64,000 nucleotides of DNA from SAR202 cluster bacterium (GCA_016872285.1 VGZZ01000003.1:46898-110897); one strand, 5' to 3'; counted from the first letter of the stretch, positions 26,039 to 34,987 are shown. Numbers and translations are program-made. Notes: a model not told the origin generated them from the letters alone.

Positions 26039-28141
26039 CTATACGAACAGCGGCGCCATCACCAAAGTGACGGTGGCTAGGAGCTTCACCAGCACGTGGA
26101 GGGAAGGCCCGGCCGTATCCTTCAAAGGATCGCCGACCGTATCTCCCGCGACGGCGGCCTTATGGGCGTCGCTGCCCTTGCCCATGACCTCATCGCCTTC
26201 CTTCAGGTTGCCGGCCTCGATGTACTTCTTGGCGTTGTCCCAGGAGCCGCCGGCGTTGTTAAAGACCGTCGCCAGAATTATCCCGCCGATGGTGCCGGCC
26301 ATTAAGAATCCTGCCGCGCCCTCAGCCCTAAAGATCAGGCCCACGACAATGGGCGCGCCCACCGCCAGCAGCCCCGGGACTACCATCTGCCTTAAGGCCG
26401 CTATGGTGGTTATATCCACGCAGCGGGCAAAGTCGGGACGCTCAGTGCCGGCCATGATGCCCGGCCGTTCCCGGAACTGGCGGCGCACTTCTTCGATGAT
26501 AGAGCTGGCCGCTCTTCCGACAGCTTTTATGGCCAGGGAGCTGAACAGGAAGACCAGCATCACACCCAATAGGGCGGCGATGAAAACCTCCACCTCGGCC
26601 AGGTTGACCGACTCTATGACCTCACCAGCCTTAGCGACCTCGTCGAGGAAGGCCTGAAATAGGAGGAAGGCCGCCAGGGCCGCGGACCCCATGGCGTAGC
26701 CTTTAGTCAGCGCCTTGGTGGTGTTGCCGGCCGTGTCCAGCCGGTCCGTAATCTCCCGCGTCTTCTCTGACGAGCCTGACATCTGAGTGATGCCGCCGGC
26801 GTTGTCCGTTATGGGGCCAAAGGTGTCCATGGCCAGCACATAGGCCGCGCTCATCAGCATAGCCATGGTGGCTACGGCCGTGCCGTAGACTCCGCCGTGG
26901 TCTACGCCGCTCTCCTCTCCCAGCCAGTAGGCCGAGAAGAGGCCGATGCCGATGACCACTGCCGTGCTGAATGTGGTCTCCAGGCCTACGGCGATGCCCG
27001 ATATGAAGTTGGTGGCGGGGCCGGTCTTGGAGGACTCGGCGATGTCCTTAACCGGACGCCAGCTTCCCGCCGTGTAGTACTGAGTTATGTAGATGAACGC
27101 AATGCTGACCGCGATGCCCACCATACCCGACGCGAAGAACCACAGCCATTCGTCCAGCATGACGTACGTAACCAGCGCTAGAAAGCCCGCCGAGAGCAAG
27201 GCCACCACATAGTAGCCGCGGTTTAAGGCGGCCATGGGATCCTCGTTCTCCTTGGGCCGGACGAACATAACGCCGGCTATGCAGGCGATAAGCCCGAAGG
27301 CCCGCACCACCAGCGGGAACAGTATCCACTCCTCGTTCCCGGTGGCGAGGAAGACCGCCACACCTAAAATCATCGCGCCGATGTTTTCGGCTGCGGTGGA
27401 CTCGAAGAGGTCGGCGCCGCGGCCCGCGCAGTCGCCCACGTTGTCGCCCACCAGGTCCGCCACCACGGCGGCATTTCGGGGGTCGTCCTCGGGAATCCCA
27501 GCCTCCACCTTCCCCACCAGGTCGGAGCCTACATCGGCGGCCTTGGTGTAGATGCCGCCGCCAAGCTGCGCGAACAGGGCCACGAAGCTGGCCCCGAAGC
27601 CAAAGCCCACGATTAAGAAGGGCGTCTGCTCAGGCTTGTCCGCGCCCCCGTAGATGTAGTAAATCGCCGCCACGCCGATGAGGCTCAGCGCCACCACCAG
27701 GAACCCCGACACCGCCCCGCCCCGCAGGGCCACCGTCAGGGCCTCGCTGAAGCTGCGCTGCGCCGCCGAGGCTGTCCGCAGGTTGGCCTTGACTGATATA
27801 TACATGCCAATGAAACCCGCCAGGCCTGAACACAGCGCGCCAACTATAAACGCGACGCCTGTCAGCAGGCCAAGCTCGAACTGGCTGACGTCGGCGCTCT
27901 CGGCGGATACCTCCCCCAGAAGGCCGACCACCACGGCAATGATTAAGCTCATCGCCAGCGCCAAGAGGCCTATGGTGCGGTACTGGCGCTTGAGGAAGGC
28001 CATGGCCCCCTCGAAAATCATCCCGGCCACCTCCTGCATGGCAGGCGTGCCGGTATCTCGGCGCAGCACGTCTTTGGCCAGCCATATCGAGAAGAGGACG
28101 GCCAGGGCGCTGGCGCCTGGAACTACCCAGATTAGGTCCAT
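26039..28141 (-). CDS. hppA: Membrane-bound H+-translocating pyrophosphatase, K+-independent type
   Basis: 700 aa, about 16 membrane helices. It couples hydrolysis of pyrophosphate to ion pumping. The catalytic site DVGSDLVGKVEAGIPEDDPRN and DLVGDNVGDCAGRGADLFES are intact, as is DNAGGI near the middle. The sequence GNTTKALTKG has Lys in the position that marks K+-independent enzymes. C-terminal SWDNAKKYIE...GDPLKDTAGPSLHVLVK is also conserved. Single gene with its own terminator. Confidence 0.96.
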   Translation of the reverse strand: MDLIWVVPGASALAVLFSIWLAKDVLRRDTGTPAMQEVAGMIFEGAMAFLKRQYRTIGLLALAMSLIIAVVVGLLGEVSAESADVSQFELGLLTGVAFIVGALCSGLAGFIGMYISVKANLRTASAAQRSFSEALTVALRGGAVSGFLVVALSLIGVAAIYYIYGGADKPEQTPFLIVGFGFGASFVALFAQLGGGIYTKAADVGSDLVGKVEAGIPEDDPRNAAVVADLVGDNVGDCAGRGADLFESTAAENIGAMILGVAVFLATGNEEWILFPLVVRAFGLIACIAGVMFVRPKENEDPMAALNRGYYVVALLSAGFLALVTYVMLDEWLWFFASGMVGIAVSIAFIYITQYYTAGSWRPVKDIAESSKTGPATNFISGIAVGLETTFSTAVVIGIGLFSAYWLGEESGVDHGGVYGTAVATMAMLMSAAYVLAMDTFGPITDNAGGITQMSGSSEKTREITDRLDTAGNTTKALTKGYAMGSAALAAFLLFQAFLDEVAKAGEVIESVNLAEVEVFIAALLGVMLVFLFSSLAIKAVGRAASSIIEEVRRQFRERPGIMAGTERPDFARCVDITTIAALRQMVVPGLLAVGAPIVVGLIFRAEGAAGFLMAGTIGGIILATVFNNAGGSWDNAKKYIEAGNLKEGDEVMGKGSDAHKAAVAGDTVGDPLKDTAGPSLHVLVKLLATVTLVMAPLFV

Positions 28142-28376
28142 GATTTAACGCACCTTCTAAAGCAGGTTTCCCTTCCAAGGGCCCTATGCGATTAAAATAG
28201 GCTGCGGCAAAGAATACTATCGGTAAGTACGAAATTCGTCAATGCAGTCAGGTGATGCCGCGCGCCGATTGTAGCAGCCTTTGCCCGGCCTCGGCGGGCG
28301 AGCGAAATCGCAGTTGACACCCTTAACCTCCCTTCCTAGACTTGCCTCCATCGCAACGTATTCAAGGAGCATTCCC

Positions 28377-28844
28377 ATGCCAGAGCCCAAAGTCGGCGAC
28401 AAGGCCCCGGACTTCTCTCTCCCCGCCTCCAACGGCAAGACCATCTCCCTCAAGGGCCTGGCAGGCAAAAAGGTCGTCCTCTACTTTTACCCCAAAGATG
28501 ATACCCCCGGCTGCACCAAGGAGGCCTGCGGCTTCCGCGACGCCAACATTGAACTCGGTAAGCTGGGCGTCCAGGTCCTCGGCGTGAGTGCCCAGAACGT
28601 CGCCTCCCATCAGAAGTTCACCCAGAAATACAACCTCAACTTCCCTCTCCTGGCCGACACCGAAAAGACCGCCGCCAACGCCTATGGCGCCTGGGGCGAA
28701 AAAGTCTTCATGGGCCGCAAGACCATCGGCATGATACGCAAGACCTTTCTCATCGATGAGAAGGGTAAAATCGCCAAAGTCTGGCCCAAGGTCAAGGCGG
28801 AAGGCCACGCCGAAGAGGTCCTCGCCGCCATTAAAGCTGAGTAG
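28377..28844 (+). CDS. bcp: Peroxiredoxin, BCP/PrxQ type
   Basis: 155 aa from the ATG at 28377, with AAGGAG about 9 nt upstream. Thiol peroxidase with Cys46 and Cys51 in DDTPGCTKEACGFRD, the atypical 2-Cys pattern of PrxQ. VLGVSAQNVASHQKF and RKTFLIDEKGKIAKVW are standard. The cysteine is encoded normally here, in contrast to the UGA-containing peroxiredoxin at 23071. Confidence 0.95.
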   Translation: MPEPKVGDKAPDFSLPASNGKTISLKGLAGKKVVLYFYPKDDTPGCTKEACGFRDANIELGKLGVQVLGVSAQNVASHQKFTQKYNLNFPLLADTEKTAANAYGAWGEKVFMGRKTIGMIRKTFLIDEKGKIAKVWPKVKAEGHAEEVLAAIKAE

Positions 28845-28913
28845 TCCCATCCCAAACACCTCACGCAGCCAATACTTATATAATGAGGGCCAAAACTCCT
28901 CTGGAACAAGGAC

Positions 28914-29789
28914 TTGTCGGAAAAAGACACCATCATGCAGGCGTTAGCCACCGTCCTCGGCGAGGCGTCCCATCGAAGCCTCTTCCGCGAGGGCGATTTG
29001 GCCCTGCTCATCGACCGCAAGAATCGCCGGTACCTCCTCACCCTTAAAAGCGACGGCGTCTTTCACACCCACCTGGGTTATCTAAAGCACTCTAACATCA
29101 TCGGCCAGCCCCAGGGTTCCTGGCACCAGACCACCAATGGTCACCGCCTCCTGGCCCTTAAGCCTACCCTGTCTGATTACATCCTGCAGATGGAGCGCGT
29201 CACCCAGGTTATCTACCCCAAGGACGTCGGCGCCATCCTCATGCTGGCCGACATCTTCCCGGGTGCGCGAGTCGTCGAGGCTGGCTTTGGCTCCGGCGCC
29301 CTCACCCTGGCCCTCCTCCGCTCCACCGGCCCCGCCGGCCACGTCACGTCCTACGAGTTGCGCGAAGGCCAGGCCGCCAAGGCCCTCAACAACATCCGTC
29401 CCCTGCTCCCTTCCGACGCCCCCCTAACCCTTAAAGATGGCGACATCTACCAGGGCTTCGATGAGCGGGACATCGACCGGCTGGTGCTGGACGTGCCCGA
29501 GCCATGGCACGTCGTCCCCCACGCTCTCCACAACCTCACCCCCGGCGGCATCTTCCTGGCCTTCCTCCCCACCACCATCCAGGTCCACCGCCTCGTCGAG
29601 GCCATCAGCGCCCACCCCGAATTCCAGCTCGTCGAGACCATCGAGGTTATGTTGCGGCCCTGGCACGTCAGCCACAACAGCATGAGGCCCACCCATCGAA
29701 TGGTAGGCCACACCGGCTTCATCACCACCGCCCGCAAGTGCCACCCCAGGCCCGGCGGCGCCCAGCCCATCCAGCAGCAGGAGGTGTAA
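28914..29789 (+). CDS. trmI: tRNA (adenine-58-N1)-methyltransferase
   Basis: 291 aa from a TTG at 28914 (AAGGA upstream); an ATG at 28935 is the alternative. Uses SAM to make m1A58 in tRNA. Motif I is VVEAGFGSGALTLALL, motif IV is LDVPEPWHVVPH, preceded by the N-terminal beta domain with Q-V-I-Y-P-K-D. Normal length. Followed directly by the HD gene (1 nt gap). Confidence 0.92.
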   Translation: MSEKDTIMQALATVLGEASHRSLFREGDLALLIDRKNRRYLLTLKSDGVFHTHLGYLKHSNIIGQPQGSWHQTTNGHRLLALKPTLSDYILQMERVTQVIYPKDVGAILMLADIFPGARVVEAGFGSGALTLALLRSTGPAGHVTSYELREGQAAKALNNIRPLLPSDAPLTLKDGDIYQGFDERDIDRLVLDVPEPWHVVPHALHNLTPGGIFLAFLPTTIQVHRLVEAISAHPEFQLVETIEVMLRPWHVSHNSMRPTHRMVGHTGFITTARKCHPRPGGAQPIQQQEV

Positions 29790-29790
29790 C

Positions 29791-30357
29791 ATGGACCGCG
29801 CCAGCACCATCCAATTCCTTCAGCAGCACGTCAAGACCGATGTCCTTATGCGCCATTTGCTCGGCGTTGAAGCCGCTATGCGCGCTTATGCCCGGAAGTT
29901 CGGCCAGGACGAGGAGAAGTGGGGCGTCGCCGGCCTTGTCCACGACTTCGACTGGGAAATCGCTCCGACGCCCGAGTCCCACCCCATGTACGGCGCCGAG
30001 CTCCTGCGAAAGGCTGGCTATCCCGAGGAGATCGTCCGCGCCGTCCTCACCCACGGTGACCACACCGGCATTCCCCGCGAGTCGCGGATGGAAAAGACCC
30101 TCTTCGCCGTCGACGAGCTTTCAGGCTTCGTCCGCGCTGTAGCCCTGGTCCGCCCCAGCAAAAGCCTCGACGACGTGACGCCCGACAGCGTTCGCAAAAA
30201 GATGAAGGACAAAAAATTCGCCGCCGACGTCAAGCGCGAGGACATCACCAAAGGCGCTGAGGAGATGGGCCTGGAGTTGAATCAGCACGTCCAGTTCGTC
30301 ATCGACGCCCTCAAGCCCGTGGCCCGCGACCTGGGGCTAAACAGCGGCCAGCCCTAG
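29791..30357 (+). CDS. HD-domain hydrolase
   Basis: 188 aa. HD metal site: His22 in RHLLGVEAAMR, His51-Asp52 in GLVHDFDWE, further His64 and THGDH. The family is phosphohydrolase-like; the substrate here is unknown. It follows trmI by 1 nt and its stop overlaps the convergent methyltransferase stop by 4 nt. Confidence 0.87.
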   Translation: MDRASTIQFLQQHVKTDVLMRHLLGVEAAMRAYARKFGQDEEKWGVAGLVHDFDWEIAPTPESHPMYGAELLRKAGYPEEIVRAVLTHGDHTGIPRESRMEKTLFAVDELSGFVRAVALVRPSKSLDDVTPDSVRKKMKDKKFAADVKREDITKGAEEMGLELNQHVQFVIDALKPVARDLGLNSGQP

Positions 30358-31565
30358 CCCAATCCCCACCGCCCCTCCATCAGCGGCACGTGGTGCGCCG
30401 TCCGCAGCGGTACAGGCAGCGACTCCACCAGCCTCGCCGCCTCCTCGCCGCCCTCCACGCCCCACAGCGGTCCTTTGGGCGCATCCTTGCACTGAATCAG
30501 CACCTTGAAGTCCCCCAGGCCGCCCGCTCTCGCCAGCTCCAGCATTCCCATCCGGTTGGCGTCCCTAACCCTCTGCTCTAACCCCATCGACGGCAACTTA
30601 GCTATCATCTGCCGCAGACCAAGGTTTGCTAGAAATCGCGCCTGCGGCAGCAGCGCCACCGGCGTCAGCCCCGCCCCTCGTCCCATCTCCACCACCGACG
30701 TGAAGTCCACATGCGACGTCATATCCTGCTGCCCGATGTGCACATAAGGATTGTCTATCTGGGCGTGTTTATAAAACGTCGTCAGCGTACCCCGCTTCCG
30801 CTCGATGGAGTACAACTCCCTGGCCTGATACCCGTAGTCAACTGTGACAACATACCCCCGCTTCAAAGCTGAGAACACCTCTCCCAGCCACTTCTCCAAC
30901 CCCAGGTTAATCTCCGCCGTCTGTCCCTCCGTCAGCTTCACCCCCAGTCGGTCCAGCCGCTCCTCCAACCCTACCGTTGATGGCTCGTCCAGCGTCTCCG
31001 CTGGCTCCCCTCCCCTGAGCGTGACGTAGACCTCATACAACCTGCCGCCGCTAGCCGTCACCCGATGCACCGGCATAGCGTCCAGCAGTTCATTGGAGAG
31101 CACAACGCCCTCCACACCTTGCGCAGAAAGCTCAGAAGCCGACACCCGCTGCACCCTGCTGCTCAACTCGCGCGGCAACGCCCCCTCCGCTCCTGCCTGG
31201 CCGCGCCTGTCGATACACAGATAGCGTAGGGCGTCCAGGAACCCGTCGGGCAGTTGCGCCGCATAGCTCATGAAATCGTGGCAGAGGAGACCGTCACCCG
31301 CTCCCTGCTCCAACACCCAAAAGTTGCCAGTCCTGCCCATCAGTCCCCACATCTGCCACGCCTGCGCCGCCAACAGCGCTCCAAAGGCTGGGTGTGCCCC
31401 CGGCGAGGTGTAAAAATCTCCCTTGGCCCCGGTGGGGTCGCCGGAGGTATAGTAGCCGCCGTTAGGCCAGTAGAGGGCCGCTTCCATAAACTCGGCAAAG
31501 GTTATCGCGCCTTTTGCCTTGATTCGACGCTTTACCTCTTCGTATGCCGAAAGTCCAACTGTCAC
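30354..31565 (-). CDS. SAM-dependent methyltransferase, MidA/NDUFAF7 (DUF185) family
   Basis: 403 aa from a GTG at 31565 preceded by GGGGAG; a longer frame reaches 31724 but runs through a terminator and the citrate synthase stop. Core: NGGYYTSGDPTGAKGDFYTSP, WVLEQGAGDGLL and DYGYQARELYS. In mitochondria this family methylates an Arg of complex I; the bacterial target is not known. Single gene. Confidence 0.88.
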   Translation of the reverse strand: MTVGLSAYEEVKRRIKAKGAITFAEFMEAALYWPNGGYYTSGDPTGAKGDFYTSPGAHPAFGALLAAQAWQMWGLMGRTGNFWVLEQGAGDGLLCHDFMSYAAQLPDGFLDALRYLCIDRRGQAGAEGALPRELSSRVQRVSASELSAQGVEGVVLSNELLDAMPVHRVTASGGRLYEVYVTLRGGEPAETLDEPSTVGLEERLDRLGVKLTEGQTAEINLGLEKWLGEVFSALKRGYVVTVDYGYQARELYSIERKRGTLTTFYKHAQIDNPYVHIGQQDMTSHVDFTSVVEMGRGAGLTPVALLPQARFLANLGLRQMIAKLPSMGLEQRVRDANRMGMLELARAGGLGDFKVLIQCKDAPKGPLWGVEGGEEAARLVESLPVPLRTAHHVPLMEGRWGLG

Positions 31566-31582
31566 AACGCTCCCCAAATTAA

Positions 31583-31604
31583 AAGGGGGCCGTACGGCCC
31601 CCTT
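31583..31604 (-). terminator. Intrinsic terminator after citrate synthase
   Basis: AAGGGGGCCGTACGGCCCCCTT is a perfect palindrome split by a tight centre, with TTTTAATTT on the minus-strand side. It lies 20 nt beyond the citrate synthase stop and 18 nt before the next start. Confidence 0.85.
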
Positions 31605-31624
31605 AAACGCTTGTCTAACTTGGC

Positions 31625-32770
31625 TTAACTCCGCTGTTGAATTGGCACGTAGGCCACGTCCATAGGGCCAGTGTATTCGGTGAGGGGCCGGATGAGAATG
31701 TTGTTGTCGTACTGCTCCATACACTGCAGCGTCCAGCCTGGTACACGTCCCAGGGCAAAGATAGGGATGAACAGGTCCTCGGGGATGCCCAGCAGGTGGT
31801 AGATGGAGCCGGCGTAAAAATCGACGTTGACGTAAATACCCTTCGACTGATACGGCTTCATCGCCTCTTCCAGCTTGGTAAGAATCTGGAACCAGTGGGG
31901 CTGGCCCTTCTGCTCGCCCAGCTTCTGGGACCGCTCCCGCAAGTGCCGCGCCCTGGGATCTTCCGCCCGGTAGACGCGGTGCCCGAAGCCCATGATGCGG
32001 CCTCTGCCCTCAATGGTCTTGCGGGCATAGGCCTGGGCGTTCTCCGCGCTGCCGATCTCTTGCGACATCTTCATCACCGATTCCGCGGCCCCGCCGTGGA
32101 GCGGCCCCTTTAGCGTGCCGATGCCCGTAACCACGGCGGAGTGCAGGTCCGATAGGGTGGAAGCGGTGACCCGGGCCGCGAAGGCCGAGGCGTTGGAGCC
32201 GTGTTCGGCGTGGAGAATAAAGTCCACGTCCATAAGCTTCTTCTCGTCATCGGTGGGCTTCTTGCCCGTGAGCATATAAAGGAAGTTGCCGGCGTGGTTC
32301 AGATCCTTGTCCGGCTTCACGGGCTCCTGGCCGTGGCGAATGCGATGGTGCGCCGCCACTATCGCCGCCGCCTGGGAGGTTAGGCGGATGCCCTTCCGTA
32401 GAGTGGCATCCTTGGAGTTGTCGTTCACCTCCGGATCGAAGGCCGACAGGGCGGACACGGCCGTCCGCAGCACATCCATGGGGTGGGCCTTTTTAACAAG
32501 GCTGATAAGCTGAAGCAGCTCGGCAGGGATAGGGCGCGCCGCCTTCAGGTCCTTGTCCAGTCTGGCTAAGTCGTCCCGCTTGGGGAGGCTTCCATATAGG
32601 AGAAGGTAGACAACTTCCTCAAAAGTAGACTTCTCGGCCAGGTCGTGGATGCTGTAACCGCGATAGAGAAGTTTACCCACCTGGCCGTCGATGAAGCTGG
32701 CGGCGCTGGTGTCGAAGTAAACGCCTCTAAGGCCTCGGGCAATAACTGGGGCTGCGGCTTTGGCTTCCAT
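31625..32770 (-). CDS. Citrate synthase (type II-like/2-methylcitrate synthase family)
   Basis: 381 aa, short prokaryotic class. It condenses acyl-CoA with oxaloacetate. Active-site residues: His in ILHAEHGSNAS, His in GFGHRVYRAEDPRA, Asp in YVNVDFYAGSIY. Short N-terminus (GLRGVYFDTSAASFIDGQVGKLLYRGY) is typical of dimeric citrate or methylcitrate synthases; the two cannot be separated by sequence reading. Single gene with own terminator. Confidence 0.93.
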   Translation of the reverse strand: MEAKAAAPVIARGLRGVYFDTSAASFIDGQVGKLLYRGYSIHDLAEKSTFEEVVYLLLYGSLPKRDDLARLDKDLKAARPIPAELLQLISLVKKAHPMDVLRTAVSALSAFDPEVNDNSKDATLRKGIRLTSQAAAIVAAHHRIRHGQEPVKPDKDLNHAGNFLYMLTGKKPTDDEKKLMDVDFILHAEHGSNASAFAARVTASTLSDLHSAVVTGIGTLKGPLHGGAAESVMKMSQEIGSAENAQAYARKTIEGRGRIMGFGHRVYRAEDPRARHLRERSQKLGEQKGQPHWFQILTKLEEAMKPYQSKGIYVNVDFYAGSIYHLLGIPEDLFIPIFALGRVPGWTLQCMEQYDNNILIRPLTEYTGPMDVAYVPIQQRS

Positions 32771-32921
32771 GGGGAGACTCCTTAAGAACCGATTATGCCC
32801 GCCATTGCGTCAACGACGGGTTTACGCTATCCAGGATTTCAGTCCTAGATGCGTTTGAGATTCTAGCAAAGGCCTATATACGTGTCAACGAGAATCGGAT
32901 TGGCTCCGCCAGGTCTCGCCA

Positions 32922-32954
32922 TTGAGGGCGTGGCGCGGGCCCTTAGGATATAAT
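32922..32954 (+). promoter_or_regulatory. Possible promoter of tRNA-Ser
   Basis: Perfect TATAAT at 32949-32954, 14 nt upstream of the tRNA. The only -35-like hexamer nearby is TTGAGG at 32922, with a 21-nt spacer that is longer than ideal. Confidence 0.35.
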
Positions 32955-32967
32955 CTACAAGGGTTGT

Positions 32968-33059
32968 GGAGGGATGCCGGAGCGGACGATCGGGGTAGTC
33001 TTGAAAACTACTGTCCTGACTTGTCGGGACCGTGGGTTCGAATCCCACTCCCTCCGCCA
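32968..33059 (+). tRNA. tRNA-Ser(UGA) with encoded CCA
   Basis: Acceptor GGAGGGA pairs with TCCCTCC (33049-33055). The anticodon stem GTAGT/ACTAC encloses CTTGAAA, giving UGA. A long variable arm (TGTCCTGACTTGTCGGGACC region) is as expected for Ser, and GGTTCGAATCC forms the T loop. CCA is encoded at 33057-33059. Confidence 0.95.
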
Positions 33060-33085
33060 CATATAACTAGGGACTCGATTTTTAG

Positions 33086-33655
33086 ATGACTAGGCAGCCA
33101 ACGCAGGACAAGAAGAGCAGGCCCATTTCTGACGACGCCGTCAAGAAGGCCACCGGCAAGACCGCCGCCCAGTGGTTCGCCGTCATGGACGGCTTCGGCG
33201 CGCGAAAGATGCCCCACAAAGACATCGCCCGCCGCCTGGCCGAGACCCACCCGGACATCAGCGGCTGGTGGTCCCAGATGATTACCGTCCTCTATGAGCA
33301 AGAGCGCGGAATGCGCCAGAAGCACCAGACAACTTCGGGTTTCCAGGTCAGCGCCAGCAAGACCGTTCCCATCGCCCTTGATATGCTTTTTCATTCCTGG
33401 ACAACCGATGATATTAGACAGCAATGGCTGGACCCCGCGTCCGTCACCGTCCGGTCAGCCACCCCGCAGAAGTACCTGCACATGGCCTGGAAACAGGACA
33501 AGTCCAGCATCGACATCAACTTCTATCCCAAAGGCGACGGCAAGAGCCAGGTGACGGTGCAGCACAGCAAGCTCCCCGACGCCCAGGCCGGCGAAAAGAT
33601 GAAAGCCTACTGGAAAGGTGTCCTGGACCTAATGCAACAGGCCCTGGCCTCATAG
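33086..33655 (+). CDS. DUF4287-type protein with SRPBCC/AHSA1-like C-terminal half
   Basis: 189 aa. The N-terminal segment SDDAVKKATGKTAAQWFAVMDGFGARKMPHKDIARRLAE...GWWSQMITVLYEQERG matches the DUF4287 pattern. The second half (SKTVPIALDMLFHSWTTDD, then beta strands ending AYWKGVLDLMQQAL) looks like an AHSA1-type fold that binds hydrophobic ligands. No operon link beyond downstream moaDE. Confidence 0.78.
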   Translation: MTRQPTQDKKSRPISDDAVKKATGKTAAQWFAVMDGFGARKMPHKDIARRLAETHPDISGWWSQMITVLYEQERGMRQKHQTTSGFQVSASKTVPIALDMLFHSWTTDDIRQQWLDPASVTVRSATPQKYLHMAWKQDKSSIDINFYPKGDGKSQVTVQHSKLPDAQAGEKMKAYWKGVLDLMQQALAS

Positions 33656-33669
33656 CTACAAACTATACT

Positions 33670-33972
33670 ATGGAAACCCGCAATCCCTCAAAATCACCCG
33701 GGGCCGCTTCCCCCGGCGAGTTATCTATCAATGTGCGCTTCTTCGCTTTATACCGGGAGCGCGCCGGCGGCCCCACCCACACCTTCCGCCTTCCGCCAGG
33801 CTCCACCGTCGCAGACCTGGTGTCCGCCGTGCGGCGCCGCTTTCCAGAACTGGCCCCCCCAGGTGTGGACATAGTCGTAGCGGTCAACCAGGAGTTCGCT
33901 GACAAAGAAGAAGTCCTCAAACAGGGGGACGAGGTCGCGCTAATCCCGCCCGTTAGCGGAGGCTGTATATGA
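33670..33972 (+). CDS. moaD: MoaD/ThiS-family sulfur carrier with C-terminal GGCI
   Basis: 100 aa from the ATG at 33670. Ubiquitin-like beta-grasp sulfur carrier for molybdopterin synthesis: INVRFFALYRERAGG, LPPGSTVADLVSAVRRRFP, VAVNQEFADKEEVLKQGDEVALIPPVSGG. The gene continues two codons past the conserved Gly-Gly, ending CI. The carrier must have a free Gly-Gly end to be adenylated, so removal of Cys-Ile would be needed. The stop overlaps the moaE start (ATGA). A 16-residue N-terminal tail is extra. Confidence 0.87.
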   Translation: METRNPSKSPGAASPGELSINVRFFALYRERAGGPTHTFRLPPGSTVADLVSAVRRRFPELAPPGVDIVVAVNQEFADKEEVLKQGDEVALIPPVSGGCI

Positions 33973-34460
33973 TTGTCCTCACCACTGATGCCCTAGACCC
34001 CGTCCCTATCACAGCATCCGTCCGCCGCGACTCCAACGGCGCAGTAGTCACTTTCCTCGGCGCCACCCGCAGGACATCCGAGGGTAAGACGGTCCTGTAT
34101 CTCGAATACGAAGCCTATGAGCCTATGGCCCGCAAGAAGCTGGAAGAGGTCCGGCTAGAGGTCATGGCCGAGTTTAGGCTACAGGACATCGCCATCGCCC
34201 ATCGGTTCGGCAGGCTGGAAATCGAAGACCTCAGCCTGGTGGTAGTCGTGGCGTCGCCCCATCGAAAAGAGGCCTTCCAGGCCTGCGCCCGCATTGTGGA
34301 CAGGATAAAAGAGTCCGTCCCTATCTGGAAAAAAGAGGTCTTTTCAGACGGCCAGGTCTGGGTAGGGTGCCAGACCCACAACCACTCCATATCCAACCTT
34401 TCCGGCGCCCATGCCTCCCACGGGGATAAACGTGGCGCCGCAAACCTTGGCGTAAGGTAG
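33969..34460 (+). CDS. moaE: Molybdopterin synthase catalytic subunit
   Basis: 163 aa. With MoaD-thiocarboxylate it converts precursor Z to molybdopterin. Seen: GAVVTFLGATRRTSEGKTVLYLEYEAYEPMA, AIAHRFGRLEIEDLSLVVVV and the active-site VPIWKKEVF. A tail of about 25 residues rich in His and Ser follows the family core. Translationally coupled to moaD. Confidence 0.93.
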   Translation: MIVLTTDALDPVPITASVRRDSNGAVVTFLGATRRTSEGKTVLYLEYEAYEPMARKKLEEVRLEVMAEFRLQDIAIAHRFGRLEIEDLSLVVVVASPHRKEAFQACARIVDRIKESVPIWKKEVFSDGQVWVGCQTHNHSISNLSGAHASHGDKRGAANLGVR

Positions 34461-34472
34461 GGTAAACACCCC

Positions 34473-34501
34473 TTGCGAAATTAGGCCTTTTGCAGGATAA
34501 T
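34473..34501 (+). promoter_or_regulatory. Promoter of the 5S rRNA gene
   Basis: TTGCGA at 34473-34478, 17-nt spacer, GATAAT at 34496-34501. The expected start at about 34508 is 11 nt before the 5S coding region, showing the 5S is transcribed independently of a 16S-23S operon. Confidence 0.6.
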
Positions 34502-34518
34502 GACTCTCACGTTGTTTT

Positions 34519-34636
34519 CCCTGGTGGTTAGAGCGGGGTGGCCCCACCCGTTCCCATTCCGAACACGGAAGTGAAACGCCCCAGCGCCGACGATACTGCC
34601 TTGGCGACAAGGTGGGAAAATAGGCCACCGCCAGGG
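34519..34636 (+). rRNA. rrf: 5S ribosomal RNA, stand-alone
   Basis: Ends CCCTGGTGG and CCACCGCCAGGG pair to close helix I. The internal CCACCCGTTCCCATTCCGAA followed by CACGGAAGTGAAACGCC is the conserved loop B/C region, and GGGAAAATAGG resembles loop E/helix IV. About 118 nt. No 16S or 23S sequence is near it. Confidence 0.93.
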
Positions 34637-34987
34637 GAAACTCGGACAACCCGCTCTTTACTCTCCCAACCACTTCCCCTTCCGCTGCATATGTGATTCA
34701 ATTGTTAAATGATTCACATTCTTCGAAAAATCCCGATAAACTCATCTTGTACGCCTTTACACTTTTAGCTTTACCTACATATAATAAATCTAACCCCTGC
34801 GCGGCCCGTCACAAAGAGACAGAACTCGTAAGGAAACAGAACTGCGCAGGACGGCCCTTCGTACTAAATTAATAGGGGCTACACGCTTCGGTAATTAATC
34901 AGGAAAGGGGGGAATTCCTCACCGGAAGCACACCGCACAGACTGTGTCCATTATGCAGTCAGCCCCATCCAGGTTTGAGGAAGATCC
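34637..34987 (+). other. Intergenic region with long clpC 5' leader
   Basis: The promoter at 34756-34785 leaves about 195 nt of untranslated leader. CCTGCGC (34795-34801) can pair with the later GCGCAGG, and the next GGCCCGTC with GACGGCC downstream of it, an interleaved (pseudoknot-like) arrangement. GGAATTCC occurs nearer the gene. No known riboswitch was recognised. Confidence 0.45.
34756..34785 (+). promoter_or_regulatory. Promoter of clpC
   Basis: TTTACA at 34756-34761, 18-nt spacer, perfect TATAAT at 34780-34785. No CtsR or CIRCE operator was seen around it. Confidence 0.65.

Noticed and set aside
32863..33060. Antisense frame across tRNA-Ser with MAEGVGFEPT-like start
   Set aside because: A well-known artefact of translating tRNA genes on the reverse strand; the tRNA-Ser fold is complete.
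33008..33424. Antisense 138-aa frame ending in GGGSGIRTHG
   Set aside because: Overlaps tRNA-Ser and the DUF4287 gene; low-complexity antisense translation.
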